From the NCBI GenBank assembly GCA_041748615.1, contig JBGTCY010000196.1, positions 1 through 18,764 on the forward strand: 18,764 nucleotides of DNA, given 5' to 3'. Of this stretch, positions 12,103 through 18,764 are shown piece after piece. A model generated the notes under the pieces. It saw only the letters and a program-made list of their open reading frames with translations, had not been told where the DNA came from and ran no database searches. The position numbers were made by a program, and so were the translations under genes. Source of the stretch: JBGTCY01 sp041748615 (GTDB taxonomy: Bacteria; Bacteroidota; Bacteroidia; Chitinophagales; CAIOSU01). Numbering within the stretch: position 1 is the first letter of the stretch; each line of letters starts with the position of its first letter.

Positions 12103-13878
12103 TCATCCTTTCAGTTTTCCCCAAATCACAAACAACCCGCCAGCTCCACATGCAGCCACCAAAGCGGTAAACGCGCCCAACGTGTGATTCCCGTAAATCC
12201 AGAATCCGGTTGAAAATAATGCGCAGTAAACAGTCAGGCAGCCGGTGAACATGCCGAGAATTTCAAGCGGCAATTGTCCTTTGTTTTCAATGAGTTCAGC
12301 TTTGTTAATTGAATTTAAAACAGGCTGCCAGCCGATGCTTGCCGGGCGTACCAATTTGTAAAAACCAGCCAATGTTTCTTTGCTTTCGGGTTGAGTCAGG
12401 AATGTAACCGACAGCCAGCCGATGGTGGTGATTGCTACGCCATACACTAATTGAAGATGGTCGGGGATAGTTTGAAATCCCATCCGGGAATGGAGAAAGG
12501 TAAAATAAATTGCTATACAAAACGAAATGAGCATCCCGCTGATTTCCGTCCACGCGTTGATGCGCCACCAAAACCAGCGCAGAATAAAAATCAGCCCGGT
12601 GCCGGCACCGATTTGCAGCAGGATGTTGAACGCCTGTAACGCATTTTCCAACAGCAACGCGAACATTCCCGCAAAAATCATCAGCACGGCCGTGGAAACT
12701 CTGCCGACATTCACTAACTGTTTTTCGGAAGCATCGGGTCTGATGAACCGTTTCCAAAAATCATTGACGATGTAGGACGAACCCCAGTTGAGATGCGTGG
12801 AAATCGTGGACATGTAAGCGGCTACCAATGAAGCGATAACTAAGCCCAGCACTCCCGCGGGTAAAAAGGTGAGCATAGCGGGATAGGCGAGGTCGTCATT
12901 GATGATGTTGGGAGCGATGTGCGGAAATGCCTGCTGAATGGAATCCAATGTTGGAAAAATAATCACCGAACATAAGGCAACGATAATCCAGGGCCAGGGA
13001 CGCAGGGCGTAATGCGCGATATTAAAAAATAAAGTCGCGCCCATCGCGTGGTTTTCGTTTTTGGAAGAAAGCATGCGTTGCGCGATATAACCACCACCGC
13101 CCGGCTCAGCTCCGGGATACCACACGCTCCACCATTGCACCGCCAGCGGAATGAGCAGCAACGGAATGAGTGTCGCGGCATCATTAAAGTCAGGCAAAAA
13201 TGAAGTTAGTGGAATGATATTTTCATGGCTGAACAAATTTTGCAACCCGTTCACTTCCGGCAGGTTCACCGCGATGGATGCCGCCCAAACGGAACCGACC
13301 ATCGCGATGCCGAATTGAAAAAAGTCGGTGATGAGCACACCCGTTAATCCGCCCAGCGAACTGTAAATCACGGTTACAATACCGGCAATTACAATCGTTT
13401 GGACAGGAGTCAGGTTTAGCATCACGCCCCCGATTTTGATGGCAGCCAGCGACACGCTTGCCATAATCATGATGTTGAAAAACACCCCGAGGTAGAGTGC
13501 GCGAAAGCCGCGAAGAAATGCCGCGCTATTTCCCGAATAACGGATTTCATAAAACTCTAAATCTGTGAGCACGCCCGACCTGCGCCACAGCCGCGCATAC
13601 ACAAACACCGTCAGCATACCGGTAAGCAGAAACGCCCACCATACCCAGTTGCCGGCTACTCCGTTTTTGCGGACGATGTCCGTCACGAGGTTGGGGGTGT
13701 CGGCAGAGAAAGTAGTCGCAACCATCGAAACACCCAGTAGCCACCACGGCATGTTGCGCCCTGCGAGAAAAAAGTTGGCGGAACTTTTTCCGGCTCTTTT
13801 CAAAGTCAATAAACCGATGACTAACGACAAGGCAAAAAACAAACCGATGATGGTCCAGTCGAGCGGGGCGAGTTGCAT
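12103..13878 (-). CDS. Sodium:solute symporter (SSS family)
   Basis: This 591-residue multi-spanning inner-membrane transporter has hydrophobic segments along its whole length. Family marks are FFLAGRNMPWWLLGVSMVATTFSA near residue 40, and SSLGGLTGVLITDFFQF near 175-190, which corresponds to the SSS signature (GG...TD..Q). It couples inward sodium flow to uptake of a sugar, acid, amino acid or similar solute; the solute cannot be predicted. The length suits a core of 13 or so helices with a C-terminal extension. Its start lies 134 bases from the divergent nucleotidyltransferase start, so the two transcription units may share a regulatory region. No TAnnTTTG box is visible for it. Confidence 0.92.
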   Translation of the reverse strand: MQLAPLDWTIIGLFFALSLVIGLLTLKRAGKSSANFFLAGRNMPWWLLGVSMVATTFSADTPNLVTDIVRKNGVAGNWVWWAFLLTGMLTVFVYARLWRRSGVLTDLEFYEIRYSGNSAAFLRGFRALYLGVFFNIMIMASVSLAAIKIGGVMLNLTPVQTIVIAGIVTVIYSSLGGLTGVLITDFFQFGIAMVGSVWAASIAVNLPEVNGLQNLFSHENIIPLTSFLPDFNDAATLIPLLLIPLAVQWWSVWYPGAEPGGGGYIAQRMLSSKNENHAMGATLFFNIAHYALRPWPWIIVALCSVIIFPTLDSIQQAFPHIAPNIINDDLAYPAMLTFLPAGVLGLVIASLVAAYMSTISTHLNWGSSYIVNDFWKRFIRPDASEKQLVNVGRVSTAVLMIFAGMFALLLENALQAFNILLQIGAGTGLIFILRWFWWRINAWTEISGMLISFCIAIYFTFLHSRMGFQTIPDHLQLVYGVAITTIGWLSVTFLTQPESKETLAGFYKLVRPASIGWQPVLNSINKAELIENKGQLPLEILGMFTGCLTVYCALFSTGFWIYGNHTLGAFTALVAACGAGGLFVIWGKLKG

Positions 13879-14012
13879 GAAAAGAATTTACGCGTCTAAA
13901 TACCGAAATTCCCGCTAAATTCATGGCATGACTTATCCACGCGAATATGTGTTCGTCAGTTTATATCCTCCCGGAAAACGGACGCAGAACACTCAATGAC
14001 AAAAACAACCCG

Positions 14013-14897
14013 GTGAAAAATCCTACCCTCCTCATTCTTGCAGCCGGAAACGCCACACGCTATGGCAGTTTGAAACAATTGGACGCGCTCGGTCCGAATG
14101 GAGAAACAATCCTAGACTACTCCATTCGTGACGCACTGAAAGCGGGATTTGAAAAAATTGTGTTGCTGATTAAAAAGGATTTTCAAACTGCATTTGAAAA
14201 AAAAATCGTCACGCGTTGGGAAAACGCAACCAACATTGAATTCGCTTATCAGGAAGTAAATCCGGCTTTTGAAAACATCAAAATTCCAAAGAGAGAAAAA
14301 CCCTGGGGAACGGTTCACGCGGTGCTTTCAGCCAAAGAAAAAATCAACACACCCTTCGCGGTCATCAATGCGGATGATTATTACGGAAGTAATGCTTTTC
14401 ATTCGGTCGCCCGGTTTTTAAAGCAAGACAACCCTTCGTTTCAATATGCTTTGGTTGGTTATGTTTTGAAAAATACTTTGTCACAGTTTGGAGGAGTATC
14501 AAGAGGTATTTGCAAAATTTCGGAAAATAATTCTTTGTTGGAAATCAAGGAATGTAAAGGAATCACGCGACAGGATGAAAAAATATTTTACCCGGAAAAC
14601 CGCAATAAGATTTCATTGCAAAAAGAAGAAATCGTTTCCATGAATTTTTGGGGATTTAATCCTGATTTTTTTGAAATTGCCGAACATGAATTCCTGAACT
14701 TTGCTGCATTGAATGCTCATCAACTTGGGGCGGAAATGACGCTTCCGGATGTGATACGAATTCTTTTAAATCAAAAAAAAGTCCATGTTGATGTGTTGGT
14801 CAGCCCGGACAACTGGATGGGTGTCACCTACCGTGAAGACCGGGAGTGGGTGGTGGAAGCGCTTAAAAAAAAGGAAATGCAGAATTTTGATTTTTAA
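14013..14897 (+). CDS. Sugar-phosphate-type nucleotidyltransferase
   Basis: This protein of about 294 residues probably joins a sugar 1-phosphate to a nucleoside triphosphate, giving a nucleotide sugar and pyrophosphate. The N-terminal signature LILAAGNATRYGSLKQLDALG is the nucleotide-binding loop of the NTP_transferase family, in the form seen in a Bacteroidota group with LAAG..SRYGGLKQ. NADDYYG holds the metal-binding Asp, and ends such as NWMGVTYREDR fit the same group. I favour the GTG at 14013 because relatives begin M-K-x-PTLL-x-LAAG; an in-frame ATG at 13947 would add 22 unconserved residues. It is the first gene of an apparent operon, 38 bases before the next gene. The actual sugar is not predictable. 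Other members of the group sit beside sugar kinases or phosphotransferases, but none is present here. Confidence 0.85.
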   Translation: MKNPTLLILAAGNATRYGSLKQLDALGPNGETILDYSIRDALKAGFEKIVLLIKKDFQTAFEKKIVTRWENATNIEFAYQEVNPAFENIKIPKREKPWGTVHAVLSAKEKINTPFAVINADDYYGSNAFHSVARFLKQDNPSFQYALVGYVLKNTLSQFGGVSRGICKISENNSLLEIKECKGITRQDEKIFYPENRNKISLQKEEIVSMNFWGFNPDFFEIAEHEFLNFAALNAHQLGAEMTLPDVIRILLNQKKVHVDVLVSPDNWMGVTYREDREWVVEALKKKEMQNFDF

Positions 14898-14935
14898 GTT
14901 GGAAAAAGTTGGTTTAAAAACATGCTGAACAAAAC

Positions 14936-15406
14936 ATGCCCTCAACATACACTTTAAAATATCTTACCGGAAGCAAACTCGAAAATTTCCTGGCTGTTGC
15001 CAATCAAATTATTCCACCGGATGAATATTCGCCCGGAGGCGGCACCATGCTGACAGCTGGAGTCGTGGATTGGTCGTTAGATAAAATGCCGGGTGATTTA
15101 AGAAAAAAGTTATTGTTGTTCATCAAAGTGATTGGTTTCATGGGATATTTTGTTGCCGGAAAAACTTTTGCAAAATGCAGCGAACCTGAGCAGGAAAAAA
15201 TTCTGAAATGGCTGGAAAACAATCCGCTCCGATTGTTCAGAATGGGATTTTTTGGAGTGAAAACCTACGTCACAATGGGCTATTATACGCGGGATGATAT
15301 TTGGAAAACATTTGAATATGATGGTCCCGTTGTCAGCGAAAGAAATTATGTGGACCCCGTGATTCGGGATTTGTGCCTGGGAACGGCTGATATTAAGATT
15401 GACTGA
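14936..15406 (+). CDS. Gluconate 2-dehydrogenase subunit 3-like protein
   Basis: This 156-residue protein is the likely small partner of the GMC oxidoreductase that follows three bases later. The pattern LENFLAVANQIIPPDEYSPGGGTMLTAGVVDWSLDKM matches the start of the gluconate_2-dh3 domain (helix, IIP.DE.SPG...AGVV..). The rest is helical with TFAKCSEPEQEKILKWLENNP. Family members usually carry a Tat signal and act in periplasmic flavoprotein-cytochrome dehydrogenases; here no signal peptide is visible, nor in the partner. Electron transfer or stabilisation of the large subunit is the expected role. No cytochrome c subunit is encoded alongside. Confidence 0.75.
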   Translation: MPSTYTLKYLTGSKLENFLAVANQIIPPDEYSPGGGTMLTAGVVDWSLDKMPGDLRKKLLLFIKVIGFMGYFVAGKTFAKCSEPEQEKILKWLENNPLRLFRMGFFGVKTYVTMGYYTRDDIWKTFEYDGPVVSERNYVDPVIRDLCLGTADIKID

Positions 15407-15409
15407 AAA

Positions 15410-16906
15410 ATGAAATTAGAATTTGATATTGTCATCGTAGGTTCGGGAGCCGGTGGAGGAACGGTTGCCTCAAGACTGATTCCGCTTGCAAAAGCCGGTG
15501 TGCGGATAGCATTGCTTGAAGCCGGTGCGCATTATGAAAAAAACTATTTCACGCAGCGCGAAATTGAGATGCTGGATATTTTCAAAGACCGGGGCGGATG
15601 GCCCGTCAGGAATGGTTCCATCACGGTGAGTGCGGGGCAGGCAGTGGGAGGCAGCACGCTGATGTACACGGGCGTCACCTTCCGGTTGCCCGACTCAGTC
15701 TGTAAGAATTGGAACGTACAAGGAATCACTCCCGAAGATTTGAACCCGCGCTTTGACCGGCTGCTGCATGAAGTCAACGCCATCGAACCGGACGAATCAG
15801 TATTTGAAAATGACAATAACCGGCTGTTTCGCGTGGGTTGTGAGAAGTTAGGTTTGCCGGTTGAAAAGCTGCTCATCAACATTAAGGATTGTGAACAAAT
15901 GGGTTTTTGCAATCTGGGCTGCGCTAAAGGTCATAAGCAGGGAACAATTGAAGTGCAGCTTCCGCGAGCGGTGCAGGCAGGAATCGAATTGATTCCAAAT
16001 TGCAGAGTGGATAGGGTTGAAAAAAATAAGTTGAACGCGACTATCACTCCTACTCCAATGGGAACAAAGCCGGGTAATCATCCGAGCGGTATCTATGAAA
16101 TTTCAGCAAAGCAAATCATTCTTGCTGGCGGCACTTCCGGCACACCCGCGTTGATGCTGCGTTCAGGTTTTCAAAAATCATTACCCGCGGTCGGAAAATA
16201 TATTACGTTGCATCCCGCGTTGGTGGTTTGCGGCATTTATCCTTCTAAAATCAAAAATTATAAAGGCTTTCCGAAAATATATTTCACACCCGCATATTCA
16301 GAGTCACATCATTATTATTTGGAAACCGCTTTTTATTATCCGTTTATCCAGTCAAAACACACAGGCTTGTGGGGGCGCGATTTGAAATATGCCATGCGGC
16401 ATTATCATCACATGATGGATATTCTCATTCTTGTTCATGACGATGCGTTGCCCGAAAACAAAATCACCTTAGATAAACAAGGACAGCCTCAACTGAATTA
16501 TCAATTATCACAACAGAATATTGAATCATTGTGTCATGCGCAGGCACAATGCGCGCGGATATTCTTCGCGGCAGGTTGCGAGGAAGCCATCGCACCCGCG
16601 GGTAAAAAACCGCTTTTCAAAAGAAGCGATGTGAGTGATGAACATTTAGAAGAATTTATCTCTCCGAAATATTTTATCCCCAACAAAACACCGGTAGCCT
16701 CCGCGCACCTGCAGGGCGGCTGCCGGATGGGAAATGATGAAAAAACTTCCGTCACCAACGCGTGGGGACAAGTGCACGGACAAGAAGGTTTGTATATTGC
16801 CGATGGAAGTCTGTTTCCAAAAAGCTCACATGTAAATCCCTATCTCACCATCATGGCGCTGGCGGAGCGGGTTGCGGAAAAGGTGATTGCGGATTACAGG
16901 GGTTAA
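15410..16906 (+). CDS. GMC-family FAD-dependent oxidoreductase
   Basis: This 498-residue flavoenzyme oxidises an alcohol, sugar or sterol hydroxyl group. The FAD Rossmann motif is IVGSGAGGG (about 9-17), with the ribose-binding Glu in IALLEAG. GGSTLMYTGVTFRLP is the GMC flavin segment, and CEQMGFCNLGCAKGHKQGT is the Cys-rich stretch of the bacterial alcohol/cholesterol oxidase branch. In the C-terminal domain, SAHLQGGCRMG (about His433) and SSHVNPYLTI provide the paired His474 and Asn476 expected at the active site. There is no signal peptide. Coupling with the gluconate-dehydrogenase-like small subunit suggests a two-subunit dehydrogenase rather than a free oxidase. The natural substrate is unknown. 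Confidence 0.92.
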   Translation: MKLEFDIVIVGSGAGGGTVASRLIPLAKAGVRIALLEAGAHYEKNYFTQREIEMLDIFKDRGGWPVRNGSITVSAGQAVGGSTLMYTGVTFRLPDSVCKNWNVQGITPEDLNPRFDRLLHEVNAIEPDESVFENDNNRLFRVGCEKLGLPVEKLLINIKDCEQMGFCNLGCAKGHKQGTIEVQLPRAVQAGIELIPNCRVDRVEKNKLNATITPTPMGTKPGNHPSGIYEISAKQIILAGGTSGTPALMLRSGFQKSLPAVGKYITLHPALVVCGIYPSKIKNYKGFPKIYFTPAYSESHHYYLETAFYYPFIQSKHTGLWGRDLKYAMRHYHHMMDILILVHDDALPENKITLDKQGQPQLNYQLSQQNIESLCHAQAQCARIFFAAGCEEAIAPAGKKPLFKRSDVSDEHLEEFISPKYFIPNKTPVASAHLQGGCRMGNDEKTSVTNAWGQVHGQEGLYIADGSLFPKSSHVNPYLTIMALAERVAEKVIADYRG

Positions 16907-16999
16907 TTCTCATGGATGTGCATGGTAATCTTGCCGTGAAATCCATTGAGCATCCAAAGAGAATGTTAAAAAAAATTAGGTAATTTCGGGCATCCATTT

Positions 17000-17060
17000 G
17001 TGGACATAGCTCAGTTGGATAGAGCGTCCCGATGACAAACGGGAAGGTCATAAGTTCATT
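17000..17060 (+). pseudogene. Truncated tRNA remnant
   Basis: This copy begins like a tRNA: GTGGACA, TA, D-arm GCTCAGTTGGATAGAGC, then anticodon stem TCCCG/CGGGA. The loop ATGACAAA has eight bases instead of seven. A variable region AGGTC and half a T-arm (ATAAG TTCATT) follow, then the match stops: no 3' T-stem and no 3' acceptor strand. GGACATAGCTCAGTTGG and following bases match the intact tRNA 77 bases downstream in 24 of 25 positions. If read, the anticodon position would be GAC (Val), but the molecule cannot fold as a tRNA. Confidence 0.7.
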
Positions 17061-17076
17061 GAAAAAAAACAAATTT

Positions 17077-17150
<74 letters not shown>

Positions 17151-17164
17151 CTGAATTCTTAACC

Positions 17165-17458
17165 ATGAATGAGAAATTCTATGTCTATATTCTCTATTCA
17201 TTGAAACTTGACAAATATTATACTGGGTCAACCGAAGATGTTCATTTAAGATTGAATCAGCATAATATTGGCAGGTCTAAGTTCACTAAAAGCGGGATAC
17301 CTTGGTTGTTAAAATATGTGGATGAATTTGATACAAGAAAAGAGGCAGTGAAAAGAGAATATGAGATTAAGTCAAAGAAAAGCCGAAGCTACATTGAAGG
17401 TTTATTCAAAGGTAAGAATGTCCCGTATTTGACTGGTGGATTTAAAGTTGCTTATTAA
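17165..17458 (+). CDS. GIY-YIG nuclease-domain protein
   Basis: This 97-residue single-domain protein is of the GIY-YIG superfamily. The core motif reads YVYILYS...KYYTGSTED, followed by VHLRLNQHNIGRSKFT, where the Arg and His match the usual catalytic positions. RKEAVKREYEIKSKKSRSYIEGL contains the conserved Glu helix. It belongs to the stand-alone UvrC-N-like (UPF0213/YhbQ) group, whose role is poorly known; a structure-specific DNA endonuclease is the general expectation. I choose the ATG at 17165 because a longer frame from 17105 would run through the tRNA. Only 14 bases separate it from the tRNA-Ala end, so it may be co-transcribed. Confidence 0.9.
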   Translation: MNEKFYVYILYSLKLDKYYTGSTEDVHLRLNQHNIGRSKFTKSGIPWLLKYVDEFDTRKEAVKREYEIKSKKSRSYIEGLFKGKNVPYLTGGFKVAY

Positions 17459-17508
17459 TTTCATTCTATCTCGGGCTGTCGTTTCTCTTTAATAATCATT
17501 TTACTCTC

Positions 17509-18315
17509 TCACCAGTTTTTAACATCCTGCAAAATCAATAATGGCAGAAAAGTGTGTGAAGCCATTTCGCGGGTATGATGTTTTCCAATGAGTGCGCCAG
17601 AATCTTTCGCAATCATCGCGAAAAGCGCGACATCGTCATTTTTCTTCAGGTAAAAATTAATGCCGCTGATGACATCATCGCTGAAAACGGTGATTCGTTT
17701 GCCCTTCAGTTCAGGACTGAAAAAAGTAAGTAAGCGGTCGCGTTCTAATTTTTTCAAATCGGGCAACGGTGAGTTCGGAGGTCTTACACTCAATACCCTT
17801 ATTTTTTTTTCTTGTAGGATTAAGGCGATTTCTTTCAACATCGTCAATGTATCGGGAGAACCAAGTTCTTCAAGGTCGGTGGCGAGAACAATTTTTTCAC
17901 GCGAGGGAGCCATCATATTTTTAAAAGTCGCCACATCCGGAATCACCAACAGTGGGCGATTGATTTTTTTAATGACATTGACCGTGTTGCTTCCAATGAA
18001 AATTTCTTTCAACCCGCTCGCGCCTTTTGTTCCCATCACGATAAGTTCAGGCTGATGTAATGCGACAGCTTGTTTTATCTTTTCGATGAGTTTCCCTTGC
18101 AGGAGTGAAGTTTCGCAATCAATTTCCCCCTTGAATTTATTTTTTACTTCTGCTTCCAAAGATTTCAATTTATCAAAAGCATTTCGTTCATCATCATTTT
18201 GAAGCACATGCAGAATGATTAAACGTGCTGATGCCCTGCTTGCGAGTTCGGCTGCAAAAGAAAGCGCGTTCAGGGAGTTTTGCGAAAAATCTACGGGGAT
18301 GATTATTTTTTTCAT
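17509..18315 (-). CDS. Tandem UspA-domain universal stress protein
   Basis: This 268-residue cytoplasmic protein has two UspA-like domains. Domain 1 (1-130) has PVDFS with Asp9 and the full ATP-binding motif G-x2-G-x9-G-S (Gly95, Gly98, Gly108, Ser109), so it should bind ATP. Domain 2 (about 140-268) starts IVLATDLEEL but lacks that motif; FAMIAKDSGALIGKHHTREM is a degraded version. Such tandem proteins help cells survive starvation or other stress, without a defined enzymatic activity. It is monocistronic, convergent with the GIY-YIG gene and divergent from the helicase. Confidence 0.93.
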   Translation of the reverse strand: MKKIIIPVDFSQNSLNALSFAAELASRASARLIILHVLQNDDERNAFDKLKSLEAEVKNKFKGEIDCETSLLQGKLIEKIKQAVALHQPELIVMGTKGASGLKEIFIGSNTVNVIKKINRPLLVIPDVATFKNMMAPSREKIVLATDLEELGSPDTLTMLKEIALILQEKKIRVLSVRPPNSPLPDLKKLERDRLLTFFSPELKGKRITVFSDDVISGINFYLKKNDDVALFAMIAKDSGALIGKHHTREMASHTFLPLLILQDVKNW

Positions 18316-18402
18316 ACTTGTAAAAATAATTTTTCGGTTGCAGAACAGTTAATTTCTTTCAGTTATCATTCAATTCAGGCAGCGCCAACCTTTATGAAGG
18401 CT

Positions 18403-18410
18403 TATCTTTG
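18403..18410 (+). promoter_or_regulatory. Candidate -7 box for the helicase gene
   Basis: TATCTTTG matches TAnnTTTG exactly, 23 bases before the ATG at 18434, which gives a leader of about 17 bases. A -33 element is not obvious. Confidence 0.5.
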
Positions 18411-18433
18411 CGTGATTTTTTTAAGAACGGTAC

Positions 18434-18764
18434 ATGAATATTACACATCAGGAAATAGACGAAAAGAAAGAAGGAAAGAAACTTTACGATTTTCAACATG
18501 ACGCAATCGAGCAGATTTTTGAACGTCTGAAAATATATCCGGAACATTACAGCCTCCTCTATCAACTCCCGACAGGTGGCGGGAAGACAGTTATTTTTTC
18601 CAAAATCGCCAAGCGTTACATCCACGAATCACATAAGAAGGTTTTAATCCTGACGCATCGTGTTGAGCTGTGTGAGCAAACATCCAACATGCTTTCCGAA
18701 TTCGGTGTGCGGAATAAAATTATCAACAGCAAAGTGAAGATGATTCCCAAAAGCGATGAGTGCC
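18434..18764 (+). CDS. SF2 DEAD/DEAH-box helicase, N-terminal part (cut by window end)
   Basis: The first 110 residues of a larger protein are present; the frame runs open to the window edge. LYDFQHDAIEQIFERL resembles the Q-motif region. YQLPTGGGKTVIFSKIA (PTGGGKT at 46-52) is the Walker A motif, and VLILTHRVELCEQT is motif Ia, the arrangement of RecQ-like, UvrB-like and type I/III restriction-subunit helicases. It should use ATP to remodel DNA or RNA; which subfamily is decided by the missing part. The ATG at 18434 is the first in the frame and lies just after a TAnnTTTG box. Confidence 0.9.
   Translation, partial: MNITHQEIDEKKEGKKLYDFQHDAIEQIFERLKIYPEHYSLLYQLPTGGGKTVIFSKIAKRYIHESHKKVLILTHRVELCEQTSNMLSEFGVRNKIINSKVKMIPKSDEC

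Noticed and set aside
12085..12114. Bidirectional terminator between the SDR and symporter genes (AAGGAT/ATCCTT)
   Set aside because: The stem has only six pairs around a 14-base loop and overlaps the symporter stop codon; too weak to call.

Overview
The window looks like chromosomal DNA of a member of the phylum Bacteroidota. Two predicted secreted proteins end in C-terminal regions like type IX secretion (T9SS) sorting tails. Several genes are preceded by a TAnnTTTG-type -7 box rather than an E. coli-type promoter, Shine-Dalgarno sequences are weak or absent, and the intergenic regions are AT-rich. No phage, plasmid or CRISPR signature is visible. Most genes are housekeeping or general metabolic, set among unusually repeat-rich spacers.

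Layout. 12-1112 is a family 4 glycosyltransferase. 1188-2910 is a small toxin-antitoxin (TA) island: a solitary HicB-like antitoxin, a RelB-like antitoxin with a relE toxin split by about 92 bp, and a damaged DUF4258-type toxin with an intact YgiT-type zinc-finger antitoxin. The two toxin loci lie between two copies of a roughly 160-170 bp intergenic repeat. 3287-4867 (-) is a large secreted protein with six Asp-box repeats, two InlB-like repeats and a T9SS tail. 5271-10068 (-) holds class Ia ribonucleotide reductase: nrdB upstream, then a small secreted protein flanked by related spacers, then nrdA. nrdA is split by one base in an A7 run. 10636-11070 is a Fur-family regulator and 11239-11949 a short-chain dehydrogenase. 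12103-13878 (-) is a sodium:solute symporter, divergent from a three-gene operon at 14013-16906: a nucleotidyltransferase, a gluconate-2-dehydrogenase-subunit-3-like protein and a GMC oxidoreductase. A truncated tRNA remnant, an intact tRNA-Ala(GGC) and a GIY-YIG protein follow. A tandem UspA protein (-) and the start of an SF2 helicase, cut by the window end, close the window.

How the genes work together. NrdA and NrdB form the enzyme that makes deoxyribonucleotides. The GMC oxidoreductase and its small partner are probably one dehydrogenase; the nucleotidyltransferase and the divergent symporter may belong to the same carbohydrate-related process, which is inference. In the TA island every recognisable antitoxin is intact, while each toxin is absent or broken.

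I see no convincing complete new system. The points most worth following are the decayed-toxin island with its hairpin-bearing insertion in relE, the duplicated spacers around the gene wedged between nrdB and nrdA, the nrdA homopolymer frameshift, and the tRNA remnant beside the intact tRNA and the GIY-YIG gene.
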